Assembly: GCA_937921735.1 (NCBI GenBank) | Contig: CAKZTQ010000032.1 | Location: 1 to 64,000, forward strand | Reading direction: 5' to 3' | DNA length: 64,000 nt | Origin: an uncultured archaeon | GTDB taxonomy: Archaea > Hadarchaeota > Hadarchaeia > Hadarchaeales > Hadarchaeaceae | Part shown: positions 39,934 to 48,334 of the stretch, one piece after another | Layout: each line of letters starts with the position of its first letter | Numbering within the stretch: the stretch's first letter is position 1 | Program-made: the position numbers and the translations under genes | The notes under the pieces: model-generated | Databases searched by the model: none | Told to the model about the DNA's origin: nothing | What the model saw: the letters and a program-made list of their open reading frames with translations, nothing else

Positions 39934-41925
39934 ATGGAGCAAAAGCATGGGAAGATCGCGGAGCCTATTAAATGGGTCGTAGAGGATCCTGAACGCAAGG
40001 AGGTTTGGTGGCCTTCCCCGGAGCTCAAGAAAAGGGCTTGGGTAAGCGATGAGTCGATATATGAACAGTCCGGGAAGGACCCGATCGCTTTTTGGGCCGC
40101 CCTGGCCCGGGAGGGGCTGCACTGGTTCAAGGAATGGGACAAGACCTACGAACAGGACCCGCCATATTTCAGATGGTTCATCGGTGGAAAGATAAACGCC
40201 TCGTACAACGCCGTCGATAGGCACATAAGCACCGAGAAGAGGTACAAGGCAGCGATTATATGGGAACCCGAGCCCCTCGACGAGCCGGCTAGGGTGTTGA
40301 CGTACTATGATCTCTATCGTGAGATCAACAAGTTCGCGAACGCCTTGAAATCGTTAGGCGTCGGGAAGGGCGACAGGGTAGGCATCTACCTGCCCATGAT
40401 ACCCGAAGTTCAAATCGCCATGCTCGCGTGCGCCCGCATAGGAGCTATACACAGCGTCGTCTTCTCGGCCTTCAGCGCCGACTCCTTGAGGTCTAGGTTG
40501 ATGGACGCCGAGGCCAAGGTCCTCATCACCGCAGACGGCTATTACCGACGTGGTAAGATCATCAACTTGAAGGCGGAGGCTGATGAGGGGATAAAGGGAA
40601 CCACCGTGGAAAAGGTCGTTGTTGTGAAGAGGGCGGGCCTCAACGTTCCGATGCTTGAGGGCAGGGATCTTTGGTGGCACGAGTTGATGAAGGGGGCCGC
40701 TGCTTATTGCGAACCGGAGCCAATGGATAGCGAGGATACATTATTTATACTCTACACGAGCGGCACCACGGGCAAGCCCAAGGGTGTGGTCCACACCACC
40801 GGTGGGTACCTTACCCAAGCTTACTGGACGACTAAGTGGGACTTCGATATCCACGACGATGACTTGTTCTGGTGCACTGCGGACATAGGGTGGATCACCG
40901 GCCACACCTACGCTTGCTATGGTCCCCTCCTGCTTGGTGCCACGATGCTCATGTACGAGGGAGCTCCCGACTACCCTGAGCCAGATAGATGGTGGGCGAT
41001 AATCGAGAAGTACGGCGTAAGTATATTTTACACCGCCCCGACGGCGATAAGGATGTTCGTGAAGTACGGCGAGGAGTGGCCGAGGAAGCATGACCTCAGC
41101 AGCTTGAGGATACTGGGCACGGTAGGCGAGCCAATAGACCGCGAGGCCTGGCTTTGGTACTTCTACAACATAGGCGGTGGAAGGTGCCCGATCATCGACA
41201 CGTGGTGGCAAACCGAGACAGGTGGAACGCTGATAAACTCTCTTCCAGGTATAGGCCCGTTTATCCCCACGGTCGCCGGCAGGAGCTTTCCGGGCACTAG
41301 ACACGTGGTGCTCGATGAGAACGGCAGGAGGGTGGGCGTGGGCGAGACGGGAAGTTTAGTCCAGCTGAGCCCGTTCGCGCCGGGGATGCTTAGGGGAATT
41401 TACAAGGACCCGGAGAGGTACAAGGAGCTTTACTTCAGTAAATACGGCGACGAGATTTATTACACCCACGACGGGGCGAAAGTGTGGGATGAGACATATA
41501 ATATCCGCTTGGGAGGCAGGGAGGATGACGTGATGAAGGTAGCCGGTCACAGACTGGCGACAGCAGAAGTGGAGACGGCGCTTACGGATCACGAGGCGGT
41601 CGCTGAAGCGGCGGTCGTTCCTGCCCCTCACGAGATCAAGGGAGAGGTGCCGGTGGCGTTCGTGGTGCTAAAGAAGGGCTGGGAACCATCGGAGGCGCTC
41701 GAGAAGGAGATAGTGGCCAAGGTAGTCAAGGCCATAGGTCCCACGGCTAAGCCCCAAGCGGTCTTCTTCGTGCACGATTTGCCCAAGACGAGGAGCGGCA
41801 AGATCATGCGGAGGATACTTAGGAGCTTGATGAAAGGCGAGCCCGTCGGAGATACCACAACGCTCATGAATCCAGAGGTCGTGGAGGAGTTAAAAGCGAG
41901 GGTCGCTGGAGCGGCTTCTAAATAA
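39934..41925 (+). CDS. acsA: Acetyl-CoA synthetase (AMP-forming)
   Basis: 663 residues, usual length. [22 protein letters not shown], the P-loop-like [49 protein letters not shown] and the C-terminal [11 protein letters not shown] with the catalytic, acetylatable Lys are all present. It makes acetyl-CoA from acetate and ATP. Acetyl-CoA feeds the thiolase-HMGS genes at 55-57 kb. It is transcribed alone. Confidence 0.96.
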   Translation: MEQKHGKIAEPIKWVVEDPERKEVWWPSPELKKRAWVSDESIYEQSGKDPIAFWAALAREGLHWFKEWDKTYEQDPPYFRWFIGGKINASYNAVDRHISTEKRYKAAIIWEPEPLDEPARVLTYYDLYREINKFANALKSLGVGKGDRVGIYLPMIPEVQIAMLACARIGAIHSVVFSAFSADSLRSRLMDAEAKVLITADGYYRRGKIINLKAEADEGIKGTTVEKVVVVKRAGLNVPMLEGRDLWWHELMKGAAAYCEPEPMDSEDTLFILYTSGTTGKPKGVVHTTGGYLTQAYWTTKWDFDIHDDDLFWCTADIGWITGHTYACYGPLLLGATMLMYEGAPDYPEPDRWWAIIEKYGVSIFYTAPTAIRMFVKYGEEWPRKHDLSSLRILGTVGEPIDREAWLWYFYNIGGGRCPIIDTWWQTETGGTLINSLPGIGPFIPTVAGRSFPGTRHVVLDENGRRVGVGETGSLVQLSPFAPGMLRGIYKDPERYKELYFSKYGDEIYYTHDGAKVWDETYNIRLGGREDDVMKVAGHRLATAEVETALTDHEAVAEAAVVPAPHEIKGEVPVAFVVLKKGWEPSEALEKEIVAKVVKAIGPTAKPQAVFFVHDLPKTRSGKIMRRILRSLMKGEPVGDTTTLMNPEVVEELKARVAGAASK

Positions 41926-41966
41926 TTTCGATGATTTACGGCTTGCTCAGCTCCAAAGCGGCGCTT

Positions 41967-42560
41967 TTATCGATGGGAAAGTTTTGCGTAGCGCTTGTCG
42001 AGTTCTTCTACCAGCTCCTTTACCTCCTTGATTTCGGCAGCGTAGGGGCCTAGGTCTGCGTGCACGGCTCGCCAGAGCTCGTCTAACTCGCGCGCGCGAT
42101 TTCCACGTTCTCGATACTTAATAGCTTGAATTAGCATAGAGAGATAGTCAGCCGCGTGGACGATCTTCGCCTCAAAGGTGTACTTCTCCGAGTACTCCCG
42201 CCAAAGTTCCATAAGCATTTGTTGATTGGGCAGACCGGCGACGAGATCCCTCATCGCCTTGCCCTCCATTTGTTTCTTAGTTCCGGGTTCCCCCAAATAC
42301 TTCAAAGCCGTGTAGGGAAAGTCCGCAACCATCGCCTCTGCCCAGTCATGCAGAAGCGCCATGCTGAGGGCCCTTTCGACATCTAGCTCGCGGCCGCCGC
42401 GCTTTGCCTCGTCCGCTAGCAGGAGCGCGATCGCCGCTACCTCAAAGGTATGCTGTGCAACGTCTTCGACTTCGTTCAATGGCACATTGCACAGCAGCCA
42501 ACCCGTTCGGGGTATACGCTTGAGGTCGTTAAGTTTTTCCAAAAGCTCGCTCAGTTTCAA
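41967..42560 (-). CDS. HD-domain phosphohydrolase, YfbR/5'-deoxynucleotidase-like
   Basis: 197 residues from TTG 42560. RTGWLLCNVPLNEVEDVAQHTFEVAAIALLLA gives the first His; ALSMALLHDWAEAMVADFPY gives the HD pair; IVHAADYLSMLIQA gives the last Asp. The family removes phosphate from deoxynucleoside monophosphates. The start overlaps the nikR stop by four bases (TTGA), so both are translated from one mRNA. Confidence 0.85.
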   Translation of the reverse strand: MKLSELLEKLNDLKRIPRTGWLLCNVPLNEVEDVAQHTFEVAAIALLLADEAKRGGRELDVERALSMALLHDWAEAMVADFPYTALKYLGEPGTKKQMEGKAMRDLVAGLPNQQMLMELWREYSEKYTFEAKIVHAADYLSMLIQAIKYRERGNRARELDELWRAVHADLGPYAAEIKEVKELVEELDKRYAKLSHR

Positions 42561-42961
42561 ACTACCACCAACTTAGCCTGCTTAACGCCCCGCATGGCTC
42601 CGATGCGGTCGACAAGCTTGCGGATTTCGTCCGCCGCTCCTTTCACGACGATGATCTCTAGGCAATTCTTGGCATCGACGTGCAAGTGCTGGGCGGCGCT
42701 TATCACCTTCGAGTGCTGGTGCTGGATGTCCATGAGTTCGTCCACCAACCCCCTGACGTCGTGCTCGTAAAGCACCATGATGGCCCCCAGCTGCTCACCC
42801 TTCAACTCGCTCCTCCACTTGTAGTTCGCCAAGAAATCGCGAAGGGCGTCCCTAATGGCTTCCGAGCGGCTCGCGTAGCGTTGAGCCCTAAGCACGCGAT
42901 CGAGTTCGTCGAGCAGCTCACAAGGCAGGGTGAGGCTTATGCGAGCTATTCTCGAAGACAT
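42557..42961 (-). CDS. nikR: Nickel-responsive regulator NikR
   Basis: 134 residues from ATG 42961. An N-terminal ribbon-helix-helix (ARISLTLPCELLDELDRVL ... SRSEAIRDALRDFL) is followed by the ACT-like nickel domain with MDIQHQHSKVISAAQHLHVDAKNCLEIIVVKG, which holds the His/His/His/Cys nickel site. It represses nickel uptake when Ni(II) is bound. Its likely targets here are the nearby small membrane proteins or the [NiFe] hydrogenase operon (inference). Confidence 0.94.
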   Translation of the reverse strand: MSSRIARISLTLPCELLDELDRVLRAQRYASRSEAIRDALRDFLANYKWRSELKGEQLGAIMVLYEHDVRGLVDELMDIQHQHSKVISAAQHLHVDAKNCLEIIVVKGAADEIRKLVDRIGAMRGVKQAKLVVV

Positions 42962-43011
42962 GATGGCACGATTGAATTTGCAAGATTTGGACATTTATGT
43001 TTTGCCGAAAC

Positions 43012-43305
43012 TCAGCACTTTGAGCGGGGTCTCGAGAGGACGACTGCGAAACCCCAAATGACGAGCACCGGGATGAGCATCACGATTCCAAGTATGATCC
43101 CGCTAGTGATAGCCCCTTCCGTGGTCACCCGTATGAATTCCCCTCCTTCGTGCAGGTATCCGAGCACGTGGTCGACGAGTATCATCACCGTTGCTCCCCA
43201 AAGCATCAGACTCAGCATTCCGAGCTTGTATTCCCTGATGCCTAGAATTCTTAGCACCGTCACTAGACATGCCGCGATCAACGTCGTTATCAGCCACATG
43301 CTCAT
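43012..43305 (-). CDS. Small membrane protein, paralogue of the next gene
   Basis: 97 residues with three hydrophobic helices. The core LGMLSLMLWGATVMILVDHVLGYLHEGGEF aligns with WLNALLWGGVAMLAVEHLAHGE in the upstream gene: both have a LLWG helix, an acidic residue-His pair and a following His/Gly turn. An acidic-His pair inside the membrane could bind a metal ion. Position next to nikR and a [NiFe] hydrogenase suggests nickel handling (inference). The two genes are two bases apart. Confidence 0.6.
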   Translation of the reverse strand: MSMWLITTLIAACLVTVLRILGIREYKLGMLSLMLWGATVMILVDHVLGYLHEGGEFIRVTTEGAITSGIILGIVMLIPVLVIWGFAVVLSRPRSKC

Positions 43306-43307
43306 GC

Positions 43308-43634
43308 CTACCTACGGATACCCAATCTCGTTTCCATCGTCTTTATCAAGTTGAGCCGCGGGGCGATCGTCAGCATGCCTGTCCAAAGGAGAGTGCATGC
43401 TAGGGCCATTGGAACTCCGATCCGAACCATTTCCGGCAGGACTTCAGATAGTCCGGCGGTCAAGAAGGGCGGATATGGCACGATTTCTCCGTGAGCTAAA
43501 TGTTCGACCGCCAACATCGCCACGCCGCCCCACAGTAGAGCGTTTAGCCAGTTTATGTTGTACCTCGTCGGGAACTTTTTCCTGAACAGCGTGGTTATCG
43601 CGCCCAGCGCCATGGGAACGAGGAAACAAGCCAC
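43308..43634 (-). CDS. Small membrane protein, paralogue of the previous gene
   Basis: 108 residues from GTG 43634, placed by AGGTGA seven bases upstream; the open frame goes further up but that part is not membrane-like and would include the promoter. Three hydrophobic helices, with NALLWGGVAMLAVEHLAHGEIVPYPPF as the shared core. It has no recognised family. ATATTTAAATAT at 43669-43679 is a good TATA box. Confidence 0.6.
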   Translation of the reverse strand: MACFLVPMALGAITTLFRKKFPTRYNINWLNALLWGGVAMLAVEHLAHGEIVPYPPFLTAGLSEVLPEMVRIGVPMALACTLLWTGMLTIAPRLNLIKTMETRLGIRR

Positions 43635-43668
43635 CCTTTCACCTCTTGCTTTTTGTAATACTTTTCCA

Positions 43669-43679
43669 TATTTAAATAT
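43669..43679 (-). promoter_or_regulatory. TATA box of the paired membrane-protein genes
   Basis: ATATTTAAATA, a near-perfect palindrome, lies 35-45 bp before GTG 43634 on the minus strand. Confidence 0.55.
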
Positions 43680-43769
43680 TACCAATTCGATAGTAAAGCG
43701 CCAAAGAATTTTGCAGCCCAAAAGAAAAGGCATAAATTGACGAAAATCCACCGTAATCCGGTGAGGTGA

Positions 43770-44036
43770 ATGGAAAAGGAACCTGTTGAGAAGAAACTCG
43801 TAGGAAAGGTTACCCACTACTTTACGAGGATTGGGGTAGCAGTCGTTGAGTTGACAGACGAGTTAAAGATAGGCGACAGGATTTCCATAGAGGGCGCGAC
43901 CACGAATTTTCAACAGGTAGTGGGCTCCATGCAGATCGAACATAAAGACGTAAAGGTCGCTACGGCTGGGCAATCGATAGGTCTGAAGGTCGACCAAAGG
44001 GCACGTGAAGGGGACCTCGTCTACAAGATCCTTTAA
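43770..44036 (+). CDS. Small EF-Tu domain 2-like beta-barrel protein
   Basis: 88 residues. VGKVTHYFTRIGVAVVELTDELKIGDRISIEG, then MQIEHKDVKVATAGQSIGLKV and REGDLVYKI follow the barrel of translation factor domain 2 without a G domain. Such stand-alone barrels are common in archaea and resemble the C-terminal barrel of U32 peptidases. The last four bases overlap the end of the convergent hydrogenase small-subunit gene. Confidence 0.82.
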   Translation: MEKEPVEKKLVGKVTHYFTRIGVAVVELTDELKIGDRISIEGATTNFQQVVGSMQIEHKDVKVATAGQSIGLKVDQRAREGDLVYKIL

Positions 44037-44905
44037 GCGGTTAGATCTAGCTTAAAAAGCAGGATTTTCGCCTTTCTTATATTTTCGGGAAGATTTCTGC
44101 AGTTCTTACAAAGGCCCATAGTTTGGGCGATCAAATCGCGATACCCTGAGAACTTCTCCTTTTTTTCCAGTATTCTGTCTAAGGTTCTCTCGAGTTGGGG
44201 GGTCGGCGCGAAAGTACTTCCGCATGCTGAGCATCGCCGCAGCTCTATCTTGGCTTCAGCCCCGATCGCTTTTCTATCCCCAGTTGCTCGTGGGCGCTCG
44301 GCCCCAAGCTCCACTGCCTCCTCCGGGCAGGCCTCCTCGCAGGAGGCACAGGAAATGCACTTTTCGTATCTGAACCTCACCTTTCGTTCGTTGCCTTCGT
44401 CGACCATCTCTATTGCTCCAGTCGGACAAACCTGCACACAGGCCCCGCATCCGGTGCACTTCTCCGCGTCGATATTGGGCATTCCCCGAAAGCCACCGGG
44501 CACCTCCCAAGCTTTTGACCCCAGCTTTAAAACGTCAACGAGAGCCTCGACGATGGCGTGAGGGCTTGGAGGACACCCAGGCACATATGCGTCCACGTGA
44601 ATTATTTCGTCCACCATGCCGTCCACGCTATAAGAGCCCTCGAAGGCCTCGCCGGACAGGGCACAAGCGCCGACCGCGATGGCTAGCCTCGGCGGCTTCA
44701 ACCTTTCGTATACTTCTCTGAGCATATCTCGCGTCTTGACCGTCGGTACCCCTGTGACGATGAGCACGTTGGCCTCACTTGGGTCCCCGACGAGCTTTAC
44801 CCCCAGCTCCTCTAACCCGAACCTTCTCGCAAATGCGCTGAACACTTCGATGTCACATCCGTTGCACGAGCCTACGTCCAGACGATAAACGTTGACCTGC
44901 CTCAA
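44033..44905 (-). CDS. [NiFe] hydrogenase small subunit (NuoB-like) fused to a ferredoxin domain
   Basis: 290 residues. The NuoB-like part (about 1-145) has GSCNGCDIEVF (Cys 14 and 17), VGACALSG and VPGCPPSPHAI, the four ligands of the proximal [4Fe-4S]. A two-cluster ferredoxin follows: CTGCGACVQVC and CISCASCEEAC. The C-terminal third adds RRCSACGSTFAP and LCKNCRNLPE, a possible further metal site. In Ech- and formate-lyase-type hydrogenases the two parts are normally separate proteins (NuoB and NuoI-like). Here one chain covers both. It is the last gene of the hydrogenase operon and overlaps the large-subunit gene by four bases. Confidence 0.9.
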   Translation of the reverse strand: MRQVNVYRLDVGSCNGCDIEVFSAFARRFGLEELGVKLVGDPSEANVLIVTGVPTVKTRDMLREVYERLKPPRLAIAVGACALSGEAFEGSYSVDGMVDEIIHVDAYVPGCPPSPHAIVEALVDVLKLGSKAWEVPGGFRGMPNIDAEKCTGCGACVQVCPTGAIEMVDEGNERKVRFRYEKCISCASCEEACPEEAVELGAERPRATGDRKAIGAEAKIELRRCSACGSTFAPTPQLERTLDRILEKKEKFSGYRDLIAQTMGLCKNCRNLPENIRKAKILLFKLDLTA

Positions 44906-46032
44906 ACCCCTCTCCTGAGCTCCGACAGCTCCACCTGATGCTTTTTTCCAGTTCGTTGATCTACGAGCGTCAGACGATTTGTGCAGGAGATGCAGCGGTC
45001 TATGCTTTCTAAAATCAAGGGAAGGTCACTTAACCTCTGTCCCCGCAACATCTCAGGGAGGCTGCGCTCGTTCATGTAGGTGGGCGTTCTGATCTTTACC
45101 CTCTCAGGGATGTTCGTGCCGTTCGACTTGACGAAGTAGATCAATTCGCCTCGCGGCGCTTCCACCCTCCCAACCTCTTCCTTTTCCTTTGGCGGCTCGC
45201 CAACTTCGGCCGCGATGTTGCCGGATGGGAAATCGTCTAATAGCTGCCGTATGATCTCGATGCTTTCAAAAGTTTCCTTTACCCTGACAAGCGTTCTCGA
45301 AAGCACGTCTCCCCCGTCCTCCACCTGCACCTCGAAGTCTACCTCTTCGTATGCGGCGTAGGGATCGTCCTTGCGAACGTCGCTCTCAACGCCGGATGCC
45401 CTCAAAACGGGCCCCACGACACCTAACGCCAGCGCTTTCTCCCTTGGCAATGGGCCTATCCCCGAAAGTTTCGGGGCAAGTTCCCGCGTGGCACGGGCGA
45501 TGTACCCTGAGAGGCTTGTTAAATCGTCTAGCGCGTGTCTAAGTCTTCTGATCATCTCCACGCTTAGGTCCCCCCTCACCCCACCTATCGCGTTGATCCC
45601 ATAATGGACGCGGTTGCCGCACATCAGCTCGATCAGATCCATGATTTCCTCCCGCGCATCGACGATTTTGATGAAATGTTCCTTTTCGCCGAGGGTGTGA
45701 AACAGTAACGCGGTCCATAGATAATGGCTCTGGAGCCGCTCAAGTTCAAACATAATCGTTCGAATGTACTTGGCCCTCTCCGGTGGCTCAACCTCGAAGA
45801 CCTTCTCTACGGTTTGACAGTAACAAGTGGTGTGGGCATGTGAGCAAAATCCGCATATCCGCTCGCATAGGAAAACGCCTTGGGCATAGGTCTTTGTGGC
45901 GAGGAGCCTCTCGATGCCCCTATGCGTGTAACCTTGCTTTATGTCCACGTCGACGATCTTCTCGTTGCTCACCGTAACTTCGTAGAGTTCGGGCTCTACC
46001 AAGGCAGGATGATAAGGACCTATGACTACTAT
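44902..46032 (-). CDS. [NiFe] hydrogenase large subunit, group-4-like (start codon unclear)
   Basis: The family sequence begins KIVVIGPYHPALVEPELYEVTV at about 46035. No ATG, GTG or TTG precedes this part in frame; an in-frame TAG, the stop of the previous gene, is at 46045-46047. The first usable codon, TTG 46002, would remove IGPYHPA. I place the start at the ATA at 46030-46032, tentatively. The nickel site is intact: LCERICGFCSHAHT near the N-terminus and SIDRCISCTNRLT near the C-terminus, both CxxC pairs, so this is an active-type hydrogenase and not a NuoD without nickel. It evolves or takes up H2 with the NuoB-like subunit. Confidence 0.85.
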   Translation of the reverse strand: MVVIGPYHPALVEPELYEVTVSNEKIVDVDIKQGYTHRGIERLLATKTYAQGVFLCERICGFCSHAHTTCYCQTVEKVFEVEPPERAKYIRTIMFELERLQSHYLWTALLFHTLGEKEHFIKIVDAREEIMDLIELMCGNRVHYGINAIGGVRGDLSVEMIRRLRHALDDLTSLSGYIARATRELAPKLSGIGPLPREKALALGVVGPVLRASGVESDVRKDDPYAAYEEVDFEVQVEDGGDVLSRTLVRVKETFESIEIIRQLLDDFPSGNIAAEVGEPPKEKEEVGRVEAPRGELIYFVKSNGTNIPERVKIRTPTYMNERSLPEMLRGQRLSDLPLILESIDRCISCTNRLTLVDQRTGKKHQVELSELRRGV

Positions 46033-46044
46033 TTTCGACGTACG

Positions 46045-46911
46045 CTACACCCCCATTTTCTCGATCAACTGTGAAATGGGGCTGCGGTGGAACTCGAGCT
46101 TGAGCTCGTTTGTAGGGACGCCCACCGCCAAAGCCAATAACTCAACTATGTGGAGGCACGGAAAGTTGTATTTCAAGCCATATTTCCTTAGCGAGATCTG
46201 GCCCGTCTCAAACTGGAGGATGCACATTGGACAAGCGGTAATGATGCCGTCAACCATAAGTTCCTCGTAGCATCTCAATTTGAGGTGCAGCCTCTCTTTA
46301 AGTGCCGCTTCTTCGTTTACTTGCATCATTGGGAATCCACAACACATGCGATCTAGTTTGCAGCTGACCACGTCGGCGCCGGTAGCTTGTACCAGCTCCG
46401 TCAACATCCCCGGTTTTCTCCAAATGTCCCCCCCGTCGGCCTCGCGAAAGAGATGACATCCAGGATGAACCGCAGCCCTGAACGTCAGTGGTTTGGCGAT
46501 TTCCTTTATTCGGCTGATCCCAATGTCTTCGTATAGAATTTCAACGATGTGTTTCACGTTTACCGTGCCCTCATACTTTCTCCCGACCTCCGAAAGTAGT
46601 CCGTTCACCTCTTCTCTCAGTCCACTTTCTTGCTTCATCGCTTCGTTCGCTTCCCAAAGCGTTTCGTAGCACCCGTTGCACAAGGTTATGATATCCAAAC
46701 CAAGTTGCTCGGCTAAGCTTAGGTTTCTAGCGGAGAGCGCGAGGGACATCCGCCTGTCGGCTAAACGTGCCACCACAGGATCTGGACAACAGGAGTAGCC
46801 GGAAAGGTCCAATACCTCAACACCTAGCCTCTCGAAAAGTTTTCTGGCTGCAAGTTCCACGCTGGGGATCCTCTGAGGGATGAGACAACCTAAGAATAGT
46901 GCGTATTTCAT
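46045..46911 (-). CDS. HdrB-like protein with two CCG domains
   Basis: 288 residues from ATG 46911. It begins KYALFLGCLIPQRIPSVELAARKLFERLG. Two cysteine sets, SGYSCCPDP with LCNGCYETL, and HPGCHLF with MCCGFPMMQ and CPMCILQF, match HdrB and related proteins whose CCG domains hold noncubane iron-sulfur clusters that reduce disulfides. It sits inside a hydrogenase operon in place of a membrane subunit. The same frame goes straight on through TAG into the large subunit. Confidence 0.88.
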   Translation of the reverse strand: MKYALFLGCLIPQRIPSVELAARKLFERLGVEVLDLSGYSCCPDPVVARLADRRMSLALSARNLSLAEQLGLDIITLCNGCYETLWEANEAMKQESGLREEVNGLLSEVGRKYEGTVNVKHIVEILYEDIGISRIKEIAKPLTFRAAVHPGCHLFREADGGDIWRKPGMLTELVQATGADVVSCKLDRMCCGFPMMQVNEEAALKERLHLKLRCYEELMVDGIITACPMCILQFETGQISLRKYGLKYNFPCLHIVELLALAVGVPTNELKLEFHRSPISQLIEKMGV

Positions 46912-46916
46912 GAAAT

Positions 46917-47573
46917 CTACCCTCGCCTCAACTTTTTCCTCTCCCAATCGTATCCTGCTTTTTTATCGAAGGCAACCCGTTTCATCAGTTCCTGAAGTTC
47001 GCGGAGTGCTTCCTCGCTCGCGTAGCTGGCAGGGGGAGATGCCGGCAGACCGGCTTCGTCTCTCTTCCGCTGCATGTGAGGTGAAAGCGGGGCGGTCGTG
47101 CCAACCGATATCAGGGACTCGGCCACCGGACATATTTTAGCAGGAAGCTCCCCCTCGAAGGGGCCTCTCAGGGGTGGACTCCCGGACCACCCCTCCGGTA
47201 ATAGTAAGGGAGCAGGTCTTGGATGGGCTTTGAACCTCACTCCGAAAAGCTCAGCGGTTTCCCTCTCCGCCCACTCCGCGGCTGGCATTAAATCCGAGAT
47301 GCTGTCGATTTCACTTGTTTCCTTCGCGATCACCGCGCGCAAGACCACAACTGTGCCATCGACGTCGAAGTTGTAAAGCAATTCGATGTCTAGACCTTCG
47401 TCGACGGCAGCTAGCATCATAAACCTTCCCTTATTCGATAGTATCTCGACCGCCTTCCGAATCGACCGCGGCTCGATTTCGACAACCGCCCTCCTTTCGC
47501 GAGAGTAAATGACCCTCGCCTTGACTTCCCTCGTGAGACCCTCGAGGATTTCATCCACGGCCAGATCGGTCAC
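46917..47573 (-). CDS. NuoC-like (30 kDa) subunit of the hydrogenase complex
   Basis: 218 residues from GTG 47573. It carries the complex I 30-kDa pattern: RFMMLAAVDEGLDIELLYNF, TVVVLRAVIAKETSEIDSISDLMPAAEWAERETAELFGVRF (split over about 47255-47350) and ending LPEGWSG. The last ~80 residues are a longer tail that includes SVGTTAPLSPHMQRKR. In group 4 enzymes this protein packs against the large subunit. It overlaps the ferredoxin gene by 23 bp and ends just before the HdrB-like start. Confidence 0.88.
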   Translation of the reverse strand: MTDLAVDEILEGLTREVKARVIYSRERRAVVEIEPRSIRKAVEILSNKGRFMMLAAVDEGLDIELLYNFDVDGTVVVLRAVIAKETSEIDSISDLMPAAEWAERETAELFGVRFKAHPRPAPLLLPEGWSGSPPLRGPFEGELPAKICPVAESLISVGTTAPLSPHMQRKRDEAGLPASPPASYASEEALRELQELMKRVAFDKKAGYDWERKKLRRG

Positions 47574-48036
47574 CCTCTATAGCATACATGCGTCTGTTAA
47601 ATTCCTCCGCCTCGGCTCGGCTTACCACTCTCAAAGCTCCGGGCGAACAATACTTCGCGCATACCGGATCTCCATCGCAGAAATCACATTTCGCCGAAAC
47701 TCGATGTTCCTCGTCGAACCATGGGCATGATAGGGGACAAGCTAGGATGCAGGACCGGCAACCAATGCACTTCATCGGATTTATCTTCACCCATCCGCTC
47801 TCATCGCTTTTGGTTATCGCTTCCTCGGGGCAGGACGCCAAGCAAACCGGCTCCTCGCAGTGTCTGCAGTTCGTTGCCTCAAATCTCGCCACACGTTCAT
47901 CGAGCGAAATATGGATGTGAGATTTAGCTGGATCTAGGGTGCCATAGTGCTGAAAAGCACAAGCTATTTCACAATATCCGCAGCCCGTGCATCGCTCTGG
48001 GTCGTAAATCAAAACTTTCTGATGGGCTGCTTTCAT
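47551..48036 (-). CDS. Polyferredoxin, HycB/CooF-like, four [4Fe-4S] clusters
   Basis: 161 residues. Four Cys sets are seen: CTGCGYCEIAC, CRHCEEPVCLASC, CIGCRSCILAC and CDFCDGDPVCAKYC. This is the arrangement of HycB, CooF and DmsB-type electron carriers. It heads the operon and would link the hydrogenase to an external electron donor or to the HdrB-like protein. The adjacent gene on the left is NuoC-like. Confidence 0.92.
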   Translation of the reverse strand: MKAAHQKVLIYDPERCTGCGYCEIACAFQHYGTLDPAKSHIHISLDERVARFEATNCRHCEEPVCLASCPEEAITKSDESGWVKINPMKCIGCRSCILACPLSCPWFDEEHRVSAKCDFCDGDPVCAKYCSPGALRVVSRAEAEEFNRRMYAIEGDRSGRG

Positions 48037-48088
48037 TTAGGCCTCGCTCCACACCGGGTGCTGGTTCAGGTCCATCTAACCATCGGAT

Positions 48089-48334
48089 CTATGTGAGGAC
48101 CTCAACCTCCGCATCTTTGACCACGGATTCAGCCGCTGACTTCACCTGTTTGACTAAATAAGCTATCAGAGGACATCCGGGGATAGTTGGCCTAAATAAT
48201 ATTTTAGCTTTGTCCCCCTTCACTGTTATTCCTTCGATCATCCCCATGTCAACCACGTTTATGCCGGTCTCTGGGTCTATCACATCGCGAAGCTTTTCCC
48301 TTATCTGCTCCACCTTGTCCATCCCATCGCTCAT
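48089..48334 (-). CDS. DUF59/MIP18 family protein (SufT/PaaD-like)
   Basis: 81 residues from ATG 48334, which overlaps the stop of the isomerase gene as ATGA. KLRDVIDPETGINVVDMGMI is the DUF59 signature, and RPTIPGCPLIAYL holds the conserved Cys. The family helps to mature iron-sulfur proteins. Placement directly before a cluster-rich hydrogenase operon fits that job (inference). Confidence 0.88.
   Translation of the reverse strand: MSDGMDKVEQIREKLRDVIDPETGINVVDMGMIEGITVKGDKAKILFRPTIPGCPLIAYLVKQVKSAAESVVKDAEVEVLT

Noticed and set aside
46045-46047. TAG read as pyrrolysine
   Set aside because: TAG is a frequent ordinary stop in this window and no pyl gene is present. Read-through remains only one of several options for this junction.
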